A stretch of 64,000 nt of DNA, taken from Rhodococcus sp. IEGM 1409. Lineage in GTDB: Bacteria; Actinomycetota; Actinomycetes; Mycobacteriales; Mycobacteriaceae. Both the position numbers and the translations under genes were made by a program. The stretch is taken from assembly GCF_030056735.1 (NCBI RefSeq), contig NZ_JASHKN010000001.1:620001-684000 (forward strand), given 5' to 3'. Numbering within the stretch: position 1 is the first letter of the stretch; each line of letters begins with the position of its first letter. Shown in pieces: positions 1-8,235 of the stretch. Under the pieces are notes generated by a model. The model had not been told where the DNA came from, did not search any database, and saw nothing but the letters and a program-made list of their open reading frames with translations.

Positions 1-519
1 ATCCAATCCATTTGCCGGCTCGTCAAGAACCAGCAGCTCCCGATCCCCGAGGAGCGCAGTTGCCAACCCTAACCGTTGCCGCATCCCCGTGGAGAACTTT
101 CCCACACGCTTGTCGGCGTGTGCAGTGAGATCGACTTCTTCCAGAACGTCGTCGACACGTGTCCGCGGTACTGCGAGCGCTAGTCGACATATCTCCAGAT
201 GCCTGCGCGCAGTGATTCCCCTCTCGAAACCCAACCCTTCCATGTGAACGCCGACGCGTCGACCTGGGTTGGATTACTCCCGAAATGGTTTTCCGAAAAC
301 GTGAGCAGTTCCAGATGTCGGCCGTATGAGCCCGACAAGCCCGCGAAGAATCGTGCTTTTCCGCGCACCGTTGGGACCTAGCCGACCCACCACAGATCCC
401 GATTCCACACTGAACGAGGCACCTTCGACAACAGTGCTCCCCCGAAACGTCTTCGTGAAGTCGACGTACTCGACGATCGATGGGTTCAGTTGATCGACAG
501 GCAGTACACAATGCTTCAC
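1..519 (-). pseudogene. ABC transporter ATP-binding protein, disrupted and cut by window edge
   Basis: In one reading frame on the minus strand the sequence gives a typical ABC-2-type (drug/bacitracin-export class) ATPase: an N-terminal TKTFRG...VVEGASFSVE strand, Walker A, a Q-loop region reading HMEGLGFERGITARRHLEI, the signature FSTGMRQRLGLATALLG and Walker B LLVLDEPANGLD at the window edge. The frame is interrupted by a single in-frame TAA at 274-276, after FGKPFRE, and resumes at once as SNPGRRVGVHMEGLG in the same frame. The Walker A motif is GPNGARKST, so a conserved glycine is replaced by arginine, which should impair ATP binding. Both lesions point to a decayed gene rather than a sequencing slip. 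A stop-codon artefact cannot be excluded, and a permease partner would lie left of the window. Confidence 0.8.
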
Positions 520-1187
520 ATGCCCAAGTTGACCACGCCCGCGATCGCCACCGGCTATCTCGAGGGGATGGACCAGCCCTCGATACGAGTGGGGACTTCC
601 GCGATTCTCCGGCCGTGATGGAGGCGTTCCAGGATCCGTCGATTCAGCGTTGGCACGTCCGCCGTGCGGACTCGATCGACGAGGCGCGGGATTGGCTCAC
701 CAAGTGGCGAGACGGGTGGGCAAGCGAATCCGAATGCCATTGGGCGATTACCGCCCCCGAGACGAATGAACTCCTCGGCCGAATCGCAGCCAAGGGGGTG
801 AATCTGTGGGACGGCACTGCTGAGCTCGCGTATTGGATGACCCCAGCGGCGCGCGGCCGTGGACTGTGCACCCAGGCTGTAACCGCACTGTCCGAGTGGG
901 CATTCCGCGAAGCAGGGTTTCACCGACTGGAACTCGAGCACTCGATCCACAACCCACGATCGTGCCGAGTCGCCACCAAAGCAGGGTTCAGCGAAGAAGG
1001 TGTTCGACGAGGCTCCGCCAAGCACGCCGACGGCTGGCACGACATGCACGTCCACGCCCGACTACGCAGCGATCAGCCGCAGGTCACTCGACAACTACCC
1101 GCGCCGCGAGGGCAAGTGTCTGATCCACCAATTCCGCAACTCTCTGCGGCGCGACCGGTTCGAGGTCGAACAGAATTCGGTAGATGA
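511..1187 (+). pseudogene. GNAT-family N-acetyltransferase with frameshifted N-terminus
   Basis: The frame open from 480 to 1187 encodes a RimJ/RimL-like GNAT domain from about 600: SPAVMEAFQDPSIQRWH, then AELAYWMTPAARGRGLCTQAV (acetyl-CoA loop R-G-R-G) and a C-terminal RLELEHSIHNPRSCRVATKAGF. The expected N-terminus is in another frame: an ATG at 520 starts MPKLTTPAIATGYLEGMDQ and SIRVG before reaching a stop at 616-618. A small net deletion or indel near 585-617 therefore separates start and body. Any protein made would begin at 480 with unrelated residues or at ATG 618, lacking the first strand. The C-terminus also runs about 40 residues past the usual end (near HVHARLRSD) into the convergent TetR gene. 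The gene is probably non-functional, though a truncated enzyme is possible. Confidence 0.65.
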
Positions 1188-1671
1188 TCGGTGCCACCAC
1201 ATGGTCCACCACCGAATCACCATCCACGCCGGCAGCTTCCGGCCAACGCGCGAGGATCACATCGATCTGCGTCCGGCAGAAGAAGGCACACTTGAACTTC
1301 TTCGTACCGTCCGGTGCGTGCGTCTGATCGTCGCTCATCAACACATCTCGCAGCGACGCACGACCGACGGGCGCAGACATCTCCTCGAGATAGTCCTGCG
1401 CCCAGACCGTCAGATCTCCTCGGAGCGAACCCGTTTCACGCGGGTCGGCGTCCGGGCGCAATCTCTCGATCGAGACATCGGCAAAAACTTCGTTGATGTC
1501 GCCCCAACGCCGATAGATGGTCGACGGGGTCACTCCCGCATCGGTCGCGATCATCGGCACCGTGATCTCGGCTCGATCACGCTGTTCGAGCAACTTGCGC
1601 GCCGACGCGTGCACAGCCTGTTGGATACGCGCACTGCGGCCACCGGGGCGCGGACCTGCGGACGGACTCAT
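1084..1671 (-). CDS. TetR-family transcriptional regulator
   Basis: A 195-residue one-domain repressor. The N-terminal helix-turn-helix is seen as ITVPMIATDAGVTPSTIYRRWGD, which matches the TetR_N pattern, and the remainder resembles the TetR_C ligand-binding half with a Cys-containing FKCAFFCRTQID segment. ATG 1671 (MSPSAGPRPGG) is preferred over the ATG at 1701 because the upstream one lies inside a palindromic operator. The gene is divergent from the MFS exporter at 1785 and two palindromes lie in the shared promoter region, so it most likely represses itself and the exporter. Its 3' end overlaps the end of the decayed acetyltransferase frame by about 100 bp. Confidence 0.85.
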   Translation of the reverse strand: MSPSAGPRPGGRSARIQQAVHASARKLLEQRDRAEITVPMIATDAGVTPSTIYRRWGDINEVFADVSIERLRPDADPRETGSLRGDLTVWAQDYLEEMSAPVGRASLRDVLMSDDQTHAPDGTKKFKCAFFCRTQIDVILARWPEAAGVDGDSVVDHVVAPIIYRILFDLEPVAPQRVAELVDQTLALAARVVVE

Positions 1672-1682
1672 AAATCCAATAC

Positions 1683-1748
1683 TAACGCAAAGATATTGCA
1701 TTAGGCTACGTCCAGGCGTAGCGTCCCAAACGCAAAGTATTTGCGTTT
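1683..1748. promoter_or_regulatory. Paired TetR operators between regulator and MFS exporter
   Basis: Positions 1728-1748 hold a perfect palindrome with arms AAACGCAAA and TTTGCGTTT around GTA. Positions 1683-1703 hold a related imperfect copy (TAACGCAAAG / ATTGCATTA). Between them lies a third inverted repeat, GCTACG and CGTAGC (1705-1722). The layout suits binding of the divergent TetR repressor. Confidence 0.7.
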
Positions 1749-1784
1749 GAAGTCTTCACCACCCGCACGGGAAGCGCTACGACA

Positions 1785-3023
1785 ATGACAACGACCATCT
1801 CACCACCGGCCGAGAGCACCTCGCGCCCACGCTTGGGGCGAGGCGCCGCTTTCACACTCATCGCCGTCATCATCGCTACGTTCCTGGGCGCCTCCGCGAC
1901 CCCGACACCGTTGTACGAGCACTATCAACAGTTGTGGGGATTCTCCTCGCTCGCGTCGACGCTCGTGTTCGGTATCTACGCTCTCGCATTGCTCGCCACA
2001 CTCTTGACCGCCGGATCCCTGTCCGATCACATCGGCAGGCGCCCGGTCCTGCTCGGAGCACTCGCTCTCGAGGCGATCTCACTTGCACTGTTCGCCTCGG
2101 CCGACGGTTTGACCATTCTGCTCATCGCCCGCGTCGTACAAGGTGTTGCCACCGGCGCTGCAATCAGCGCTCTAGGTTCGGCGTTGATCGACCTCGAACG
2201 CACTCCGGGCCGCGGATCGATCATCAACAGCGTCGCTCCGACAGTGGGACTTGCCGTCGGAGCCGTGGGTTCGAGTCTCATCAGCGAGCACCTCCCCCGG
2301 CCCACCAGCACTGTCTACCTGGTCCTTCTCGTACTGGTCGTTCTCGAAATCCTCGGAGTTTGGACCGCTCCCGAAACATCGGGCGGACGACCCGGAGCCT
2401 GGCAGTCGCTACGCCCCACCCTTGCCGTTCCTCGCGAAGCCCGAACGATGATTGCGCTCACCGCACCGTGCCTGATCGCGGTCTGGGCGCTGGGCGGTTT
2501 CTACCTCTCACTCGGGCCGGCCTTGGCACGCAACGCACTTGACGTTCACAGCTCACTCATCGGTGCCATCATGGTCGCAACACTGACGGGATTTGGAGCT
2601 GCAGCGGTGCTCACCTTCCGCAAACTCGGCGGCCGAACCGTGATGCTGATCGGAACCACCGCCTTGGTGCTCGGGGTGGCCATTACACTCATCGGTGCTG
2701 AAACATCCTCTGCAGTATTGATTCTGGTTGGTACGGCTGTTGCAGGTATCGGCTTCGGAGCAGGATTCCAGGGAACCATCCTCACAGTCATGCCGCTAGC
2801 CGAGAACCACGAACGCGCGGGATTGTTGTCTACCGTCTACGTCATCGCTTATCTGGCGAACAGCCTTCCGGCATTGCTGGCCGGCTACCTGGTCGGCAAG
2901 GTGGGATTGGTGGATACGACGCGTGGCTACGGAGCGCTCGTCATGGTTCTCGCGGCCGCCGCACTGATCGGACTGCTGGTCACCGGCGAGAAAAAGGTCA
3001 AAGCTGTCTCCGTCTCGGAGTAG
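1785..3023 (+). CDS. MFS transporter (probable drug or metabolite exporter)
   Basis: A 412-residue polytopic membrane protein with about 12 hydrophobic segments. The MFS signature between TM2 and TM3 is DHIGRRPVLLGALALE, followed by the TM4 stretch LLIARVVQGVATGAAISALG, typical of proton-coupled exporters. The ATG at 1785 follows GGGAAGCG. It is divergent from the TetR gene and separated from it by two palindromic operators, so expression is probably induced by a ligand of that repressor. The substrate cannot be deduced from sequence. Confidence 0.85.
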   Translation: MTTTISPPAESTSRPRLGRGAAFTLIAVIIATFLGASATPTPLYEHYQQLWGFSSLASTLVFGIYALALLATLLTAGSLSDHIGRRPVLLGALALEAISLALFASADGLTILLIARVVQGVATGAAISALGSALIDLERTPGRGSIINSVAPTVGLAVGAVGSSLISEHLPRPTSTVYLVLLVLVVLEILGVWTAPETSGGRPGAWQSLRPTLAVPREARTMIALTAPCLIAVWALGGFYLSLGPALARNALDVHSSLIGAIMVATLTGFGAAAVLTFRKLGGRTVMLIGTTALVLGVAITLIGAETSSAVLILVGTAVAGIGFGAGFQGTILTVMPLAENHERAGLLSTVYVIAYLANSLPALLAGYLVGKVGLVDTTRGYGALVMVLAAAALIGLLVTGEKKVKAVSVSE

Positions 3024-3156
3024 ATGTCCCCCGATCGGTGGACACACCATTCCTCCTTCGTACGGTCCGGGTAGTGGACATACGGTATCGGCCGGCTCCG
3101 ACATAGTTGTCTTCGAGACAGACAACCGATCGCCCACCCGGACAAGGACATCAACG

Positions 3157-3609
3157 ATGACGAATCCACGCTACGTAGTTGCCGCAATCACGGCCCTGGC
3201 CGCTGGTGCCCTCACTTTGGGGTTGAGCGGAATCGCCAGCGCCGGAACTCTTCCCGCAACCGGCAATACCATCACGATGACGATCAGCAACGACTCCGAA
3301 CAGACAATTCATCTCGAAGGCGCCGACAACCCCTACGGACAGTGGATGCAGAGCCCACGCCAGTCGCTCGCACCCCACGAGACCGAGATCGTCACGGCAT
3401 ACAATCAGGACCCGCGAGGCCTGACGGTCGACGTCGTCTACTCCACTCCCGGCGGCGGACAAGCAGTCTTCGTGGCCAACGACTATCCGCAGTTCGACAG
3501 CGACGGAACTCGCACCACCGACCCTGATCACTACTTCATCTCGAGCTACATCGACGGCTATTACCCGAACCTGAGCGTCGGGTACCACCTCAGTGCGGCG
3601 TCGTCATAA
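3157..3609 (+). CDS. Small secreted protein of unknown function
   Basis: The protein has 150 residues. The N-terminus is a Sec signal peptide: TNPRYVV, a hydrophobic core AAITALAAGALTLGLSGIA, and a likely cleavage after SAG or ASA. The mature part (about 120 residues) is rich in Thr, Ser, Asp and Tyr, contains no cysteine and looks like a beta-rich fold (NTITMTISNDSEQTIHLEG; LTVDVVYSTPGGGQAVFVAND). It ends with an aromatic SSYIDGYYPNLSVGYHL. I recognise no family. RBS AAGGAC lies upstream of ATG 3157. It is flanked by the MFS and VOC genes with its own leader, so it is probably monocistronic. Confidence 0.75.
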   Translation: MTNPRYVVAAITALAAGALTLGLSGIASAGTLPATGNTITMTISNDSEQTIHLEGADNPYGQWMQSPRQSLAPHETEIVTAYNQDPRGLTVDVVYSTPGGGQAVFVANDYPQFDSDGTRTTDPDHYFISSYIDGYYPNLSVGYHLSAASS

Positions 3610-3747
3610 GAAATCCATCTGCCTCTCAGACGCACTCGTTCTTGGACATTCGTCCGGCGCGAGGGGATTGTTGAACAGAGCCCCGCACGAGAAGGCACAC
3701 GCCTCGTTGCAGGTGGTCCGAATATCAACGGGAGAGGGAAAACAACA

Positions 3748-4116
3748 GTGCGACTACCCAATCAGTTTCTGATCTACGTCAGCGATGCTGCCTCCGCAGC
3801 CGCGTTCTACGGCGAATTGTTCGACGCGAAGCCCGAAGTCCTCAGCCCTCGGTACATGACCTTCGACCTGGGCGGCGGTGTGGTCCTTGCACTGTGGAGC
3901 GGCAAGTCACGCGACCTCGATCCCGCGACACCGCGAAATTTCGAAGTCGGCATATTGGTCGACGGCGGGAGCAACGAAATTCGGGCGATCTACGACGAGT
4001 GGGTGGCCAAGGGCGTCGAGGTCGTAGAAGAGCCCAACGAAGATGTCTTCGGTCTGACATTCGTCATTTCAGATCTGGACGGAAACCGCCTCCGCGTAGC
4101 GCCCGCCGATCACTGA
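3748..4116 (+). CDS. VOC/glyoxalase-superfamily protein
   Basis: A 122-residue single-module VOC fold: QFLIYVSDAASAAAFYGELFDAKP at the start (strand-helix typical of glyoxalase/bleomycin-resistance proteins), DLGGGVVLALW in the middle, and the closing FVISDLDGNRLRVAPAD, in which the last strand of the family normally carries a metal-binding Glu; here the Leu-Arg-Val run lacks an obvious Glu. The start is GTG 3748 behind GGGAGAGGG. Members dimerise and act as lyases, dioxygenases or drug-binding proteins. The specific role is unknown. Confidence 0.8.
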   Translation: MRLPNQFLIYVSDAASAAAFYGELFDAKPEVLSPRYMTFDLGGGVVLALWSGKSRDLDPATPRNFEVGILVDGGSNEIRAIYDEWVAKGVEVVEEPNEDVFGLTFVISDLDGNRLRVAPADH

Positions 4117-4120
4117 GCAC

Positions 4121-5467
4121 TCAGCCCTTGATCTCGCCGTACCTACGGAGGGCTTCCTCACGCTCGTGCGCATGGTCGACGATCGGATCCGGATAGTCGA
4201 CCGGGCGCATCGCCTTCAACGAGTGGACAGCTTTCCCGGGAACATCGCGGAGTTCGGGGACCCACCGACGGACGTATGTGCCGTCGGGATCGAACTTCTC
4301 CCCCTGAGTGATCGGGTTGAAGACCCGAAAGAACGGCGAGGCATCCGTGCCCGACCCCGCAGTCCACTGCCACCCGTGCTGGTTGGACGCCAAGTCACCG
4401 TCCACCAGTTGCGACATGAAGAATCGTGCGCCACGCCACCACGGAATGTGCAGGTCCTTCACCAGGAATGACGCGACGATCATTCGCACCCGATTGTGCA
4501 TCCAGTTCTCGGCCGCGAGTTGCCGCATGCCCGCATCGACGATCGGGAAGCCGGTCTTGCCCTCACACCAGGCAGTGAAGGCAGCGTCTGCGTCGACTCC
4601 GCCGTCGTGACGTAAGCGGTCGAACTTGTTGTCGTAGTTCTTCCGTGCGCTGTCCGGGCGTTGAAACAGGATGTCTGCGTAGAAGTCTCGCCAAGCCAGC
4701 TGGCGACGGTAAGCCTGAGCGCCGTCGCCGAGCCGCTTGGCAAGATCTGCCAACATGGTTCGCGGATGGATCGTGCCGTACTTGAGCGGGATCGACATCC
4801 GGCTCGTGGTGTCGAGGTCAGGTCGATTTCGTTCGTCGTCGTACCGGTCAAGATCGTTCTCGCAGTATTCTTTCCACTGCTCGAGCGCACCGGCCTCGCC
4901 CACGAATTGGCTGACCTCGCGAGACGGCACGGGAATATTCACCCGGCGCGGGCCACCGTCCTTCTCGCTCGGATCGAACCAACTGACGGTCCGCGCATCG
5001 GTCGACGCGGGGCCTCGCCAACCGTGTTCCATCCACTGACGGAAGTACGGTGTGAACACCTTGTACGGATCACCGTCGGCCTTGGTGACGCGTCCGGGTG
5101 CGACGGCGTACGGAGAACCGGTGGCGATCAACTCCACCTTCTCCGCCACTGCAGCGTCACGCCGTCGGCCGTACGGACCGTAATCTGCACTGATGTGAAC
5201 TTCTTCGGCGCCAACGGATTCCGCCACTCGGGGCACCACGTCCGCCGGATCACCTCGAACAACCATCAATTTTCCGTCGAGTTGGTGATCGAGCGCCGTC
5301 AGGTTGGCAAACAGTTGATCCTGGCGGGGCGAGCCTGCCGGTCCGAGCAGTTTCGCGTCGAGAACGAACAGCCCCAATGTCTGCCCGCCGCCATCCGACG
5401 CCGCGCTCAAGGTGGGAAGGTCACCTACCCGTAGATCGCGTCGAAACCAGACCACAGAGTTGTTCAC
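4121..5467 (-). CDS. phr: Deoxyribodipyrimidine photo-lyase
   Basis: A 448-residue class I photolyase/cryptochrome, a light-driven flavoenzyme that splits cyclobutane pyrimidine dimers. The N-terminal Rossmann antenna domain begins VVWFRRDLRVGDLPTLSAA. The C-terminal FAD domain shows AWRDFYADILF, FPIVDAGMRQLAAENWMHNR, RVRMIVASFLVKDLHIPWW, and DLASNQHGWQWTAGSGTDASP, followed by the closing FNPITQGEKFDPDGTYVRRWVPEL. The start is GTG 5467 (VNNSVVWF): the open frame upstream shows no family similarity and runs into the next gene. It lies 10 bp behind a TetR gene on the same strand, so the two may be cotranscribed. Confidence 0.93.
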   Translation of the reverse strand: MNNSVVWFRRDLRVGDLPTLSAASDGGGQTLGLFVLDAKLLGPAGSPRQDQLFANLTALDHQLDGKLMVVRGDPADVVPRVAESVGAEEVHISADYGPYGRRRDAAVAEKVELIATGSPYAVAPGRVTKADGDPYKVFTPYFRQWMEHGWRGPASTDARTVSWFDPSEKDGGPRRVNIPVPSREVSQFVGEAGALEQWKEYCENDLDRYDDERNRPDLDTTSRMSIPLKYGTIHPRTMLADLAKRLGDGAQAYRRQLAWRDFYADILFQRPDSARKNYDNKFDRLRHDGGVDADAAFTAWCEGKTGFPIVDAGMRQLAAENWMHNRVRMIVASFLVKDLHIPWWRGARFFMSQLVDGDLASNQHGWQWTAGSGTDASPFFRVFNPITQGEKFDPDGTYVRRWVPELRDVPGKAVHSLKAMRPVDYPDPIVDHAHEREEALRRYGEIKG

Positions 5468-5477
5468 CCCGTCGAGC

Positions 5478-6065
5478 CTACCGATCAGATCCCAGAACGC
5501 ACCCTGTCGCACGAGCAGCAAGTTGCGCAGCTCTTTCGGGTGTCGGCTCTGGGGCCAGCCCGAGCAGTCGCCGCCGGTGTTCCTCACCGAGCAGCAATGT
5601 GTACAACTGATCCGCACTCAGCGCGGCCTTCTGGCCGTGCTGATCGAGCAAGATTTTCTCCAGGAAGGCAATCGACTTGGCCGGTCCGGATTCGTAGAAC
5701 GCGGCAGCCAGCTCAGGGAACTGCAGTGCCTCGCCGATCATCATGCGGTGCAGCGCAATCGAGTTGTCGCTGTGCAAGGCGATGACGATGTCCACTGCGG
5801 CAGCCAGCAGGTCGGACTGACCCGCGCCGGCATTCTCGACATACGCGTGCTGACGCGCAACCGCAGCTGCGAAGACCGCAGATTTGTCGCCGAAGTAGCT
5901 GTACACGGTGCGCTTGGCGACGCCGGCCGCCGTGGCAATCGCGTCGATCGTCGTTCGAGCGAACCCGACTTCTCGAAACGAGTCGACCGCGACGTCGAGA
6001 ATCTCGTTGCGTCGATCGGCGCGCTCGGCGTCGCTGGTTCGCCCACGCCTGCGAGGTTGCTCCAT
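5478..6065 (-). CDS. TetR-family transcriptional regulator
   Basis: About 195 residues. The HTH is clear: FARTTIDAIATAAGVAKRTVYSYFGDKSAVF. The C-terminal half (MMIGEALQFPELAAAFYESGPAKSIAFLEKIL) matches the AefR-like TetR_C class. I place the start at ATG 6065 (MEQPRRRGRTSD) because GGGGGA precedes it by five bases; ATG 6092 is an alternative but would lie in the direct-repeat operator. Downstream is the photolyase (10-bp gap) and divergently a DUF952 gene. Two 18-bp direct repeats in the shared upstream region are candidate binding sites. Confidence 0.85.
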   Translation of the reverse strand: MEQPRRRGRTSDAERADRRNEILDVAVDSFREVGFARTTIDAIATAAGVAKRTVYSYFGDKSAVFAAAVARQHAYVENAGAGQSDLLAAAVDIVIALHSDNSIALHRMMIGEALQFPELAAAFYESGPAKSIAFLEKILLDQHGQKAALSADQLYTLLLGEEHRRRLLGLAPEPTPERAAQLAARATGCVLGSDR

Positions 6066-6081
6066 CAAGTCCCCCATTGCC

Positions 6082-6118
6082 GTGCCGCTCAATTAATACA
6101 GTGCCATTCAATTAATGC
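6082..6118. promoter_or_regulatory. Direct-repeat operator upstream of TetR/DUF952
   Basis: Two near-identical 18-bp units, GTGCC(GC/AT)TCAATTAAT(A/G)C, start at 6082 and 6101, that is, 19 bp apart. The second unit also contains the small palindrome CATT-CAATT-AATG. The site sits between the divergent TetR and DUF952 genes. Confidence 0.55.
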
Positions 6119-6160
6119 TACGTTGACGTTTCATTACCCCGAACACTACAGGAGCACCGC

Positions 6161-6538
6161 ATGACCGGACAACGACTCGTCCACGTCGCCATCGCCGACG
6201 ATTGGGAAGCATGCAAGCGTTTCGGTGAGTACGAGGTCTCCACGCGCGGAATCAGTTACGACGAAGCGGGATTCATCCGCGCAAGCACCCCGGACACACT
6301 CGCTTCGGTGCTCGATCTGGTGTTCGGCGACCTGACACTGCCACTGATCGTCGCCGTCATCGACGAGGACGCTTTGACCAGCGCGGGCATCGACGTCGCA
6401 TGGGAGGCCGGAAAGCCCCGAATCCTCCGACCTCTACCGATGGACGAGGACACCGTGGTCGCCGAACTGGCCGTGGAACGCGTTGACGGGGCCTGGCCGA
6501 TTCCCGACCTGACCCCGTACGCAACCCACACCGGCTAG
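6161..6538 (+). CDS. DUF952-family protein
   Basis: A 125-residue soluble protein. LVHVAIADDWEACKRFGEYEVSTRGISYDEAGFIRAST matches the conserved start of DUF952 (I/V-H-h-A...W...Y...S..EGFIH-S-T), although the usual FIH is FIR here. RILRPLPMDEDTVVAEL corresponds to the family's FPHLYGPL...V segment. Function is unknown. ATG 6161 follows CAGGAGCACCGC. It is divergent from the TetR gene and overlaps the convergent membrane protein gene tail-to-tail by 4 bp. Confidence 0.75.
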   Translation: MTGQRLVHVAIADDWEACKRFGEYEVSTRGISYDEAGFIRASTPDTLASVLDLVFGDLTLPLIVAVIDEDALTSAGIDVAWEAGKPRILRPLPMDEDTVVAELAVERVDGAWPIPDLTPYATHTG

Positions 6539-7530
6539 ACCAGCGCAGCCTCCGATTCGACCACCGGCGTCGACGCCTTCTTCCGGCCGGCAGCCACGCA
6601 CAGCGCGATCCCGACGGCGATCCAGCACACCAGCACCAGAAGTGGTGTGACGGCTCCGTGGCCGTCGAAGAAAGCCATCGATCGGACGGATGCCCCAGCG
6701 GCACCAGGCGGGAGCAGTTGCCCCAATGCACCCCAACCTGCGGGCAACCACGCCGCAGTTGTTGCCATCCCCGAGAGCGGATTGCCGACGAACATCATCG
6801 TGACGGCTCCCAACGCGAATCCCTTCATCCCGAGCAGGGATTCGAGTCCCAGAATGGGAAGCGAGATGGCCGAAATGCCCATGGTGAGTGCGAGCGCGGT
6901 AAGCAGGTAGTTTCCGTCAAGGCTGTTGGTGCCGAACTGCAGAATGGCAGTCAGGGCAAAACCTGCGACAACCGCAACGCCGACGGCGCCCAGCACTCGC
7001 TTGACAATGCTGCGCGGAAACAGCTGTACAAGAACAACAGCGGGCATGATTCCACCGAACACCAGTGGCAAGGCCAGGGCTGTGAGCCCCGCACCGGTCG
7101 GGTCCTCCGCCGTCAAAGGCACCACGTCCTCGACGGGAACCTTTGTTCCCGACGCATCCGAGAGCCCACTGGCCATACCGGTCAGGGTTTGCGCGATCGG
7201 AATACCGCCCGCGGTCGCGATCAGCACGTGAGGGCCGGTCGCATCGACAACGATTCCGCCGACCACGTCTCGATTACGAATCGCGTCACGAAGCGCGTCG
7301 GCATCGGCGAAGTCCTGGGTGTCGAAGGCACCCGGCTTGCTCGCCTCGAGCGAGGCACTGATCTGTGCGGTTGCCTGAGCCGGACCGGCGATACCCAACT
7401 TCAGCTCGTGCGGGCCACCGTTCACCGACGGCAACACGAAGGCGAGCAGCATCAGCCCGATCGCAGCAGACAGGCCCAACACCACGGCCACCAGCTTCTT
7501 ACGGTCCCGTGCTTCGACTTCGACGTTCAT
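6535..7530 (-). CDS. ABC-2/YhgE-type membrane protein
   Basis: About 331 residues. A first hydrophobic segment near residues 13-35 is followed by an extracytoplasmic domain (about 36-160, HELKLGIAGPAQATAQISASLE), then five hydrophobic segments (ALALPLVFGGIMPAVVLVQL, VLGAVGVAVVAGFALTAI, YLLTALALTMGISAISL, GFALGAVTMMFVG, LLVLVCWIAVGIALCVAAG). This is the layout of ABC-2 permease/YhgE-Pip proteins. No ATPase is adjacent, so it may work alone or with a distant partner. The start is ATG 7530. It is divergent from a TetR gene with twin operators between, implying repression and ligand-induced expression. Confidence 0.75.
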   Translation of the reverse strand: MNVEVEARDRKKLVAVVLGLSAAIGLMLLAFVLPSVNGGPHELKLGIAGPAQATAQISASLEASKPGAFDTQDFADADALRDAIRNRDVVGGIVVDATGPHVLIATAGGIPIAQTLTGMASGLSDASGTKVPVEDVVPLTAEDPTGAGLTALALPLVFGGIMPAVVLVQLFPRSIVKRVLGAVGVAVVAGFALTAILQFGTNSLDGNYLLTALALTMGISAISLPILGLESLLGMKGFALGAVTMMFVGNPLSGMATTAAWLPAGWGALGQLLPPGAAGASVRSMAFFDGHGAVTPLLVLVCWIAVGIALCVAAGRKKASTPVVESEAALV

Positions 7531-7546
7531 CACTACCTTCCCTAAG

Positions 7547-7587
7547 TGGAAGTTTTTCCTCCACTATTTATGGAAGATATTCCTCCA
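7547..7587. promoter_or_regulatory. Twin TetR operators
   Basis: Two 17-bp imperfect palindromes, TGGAAGTTTTTCCTCCA (7547-7563) and TGGAAGATATTCCTCCA (7571-7587), start 24 bp apart between the divergent membrane protein and TetR genes. Confidence 0.7.
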
Positions 7588-7619
7588 GTTATGATGAGCT
7601 GTCAATACCGGAGGTGAAT

Positions 7620-8195
7620 GTGCGAGCCGATGCACGTGAACGCAGGAACGCAATAGTCGACGCCGCACGAGCGGTGTTCACCGAGCGCGGGCACGATGCG
7701 CCCCTCGACGCCGTCGCGGAACTCGCGAAAGTGGGCATAGCCACGCTGTATCGGAACTTTCCGACGCGCGAGGACCTGGTGACCGCCGTCGCCGTCGCAA
7801 CGCTGACCGACGTCCGAGAGGCTGCCGACATCGCGCTTGCGGCGATGCCCACCGATCCGGCAAGCGCTTGGCACACGTTGGTGGATCGGCTCGTGGAACT
7901 GCGACTGGGTGCACTCATTCCCGCACTGGTGGAACGCAGTTTCACCGAGTTGGCCCCCGAAGTTCTGGCCGTGCGTGAGGTGACGAAAGCGAAGATGACC
8001 GCGACAATCGGCGCCGCTCAGAGCGCCGGACTGGTTCGCGCCGATCTGCAACCGCTCGAATTCGTCATGGCTCTGGCCAAACTGACGCGCCCGCAAATCG
8101 AATTATCCGACGAGGCCATGCCGAACCTGGTTCCGCGGTTGGTCGCGGTGTTCATGGCCGGTCTGCGTCCAGACGGTACCGACTTGCCGGTCTGA
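7620..8195 (+). CDS. TetR-family transcriptional regulator
   Basis: A 191-residue repressor. The N-terminus [52 protein letters not shown] is a textbook TetR HTH, in two runs (residues 2-20 and 25-50). The start GTG 7620 is chosen because GGAGG at 7610-7614 sits five bases before it; GTG 7614 overlaps that RBS. It probably represses itself and the divergent membrane protein via the twin 17-bp sites. Confidence 0.87.
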   Translation: MRADARERRNAIVDAARAVFTERGHDAPLDAVAELAKVGIATLYRNFPTREDLVTAVAVATLTDVREAADIALAAMPTDPASAWHTLVDRLVELRLGALIPALVERSFTELAPEVLAVREVTKAKMTATIGAAQSAGLVRADLQPLEFVMALAKLTRPQIELSDEAMPNLVPRLVAVFMAGLRPDGTDLPV

Positions 8196-8235
8196 TCGGC
8201 GAAACACGACGTACCAGGCAAGGCACAATGGGGCT

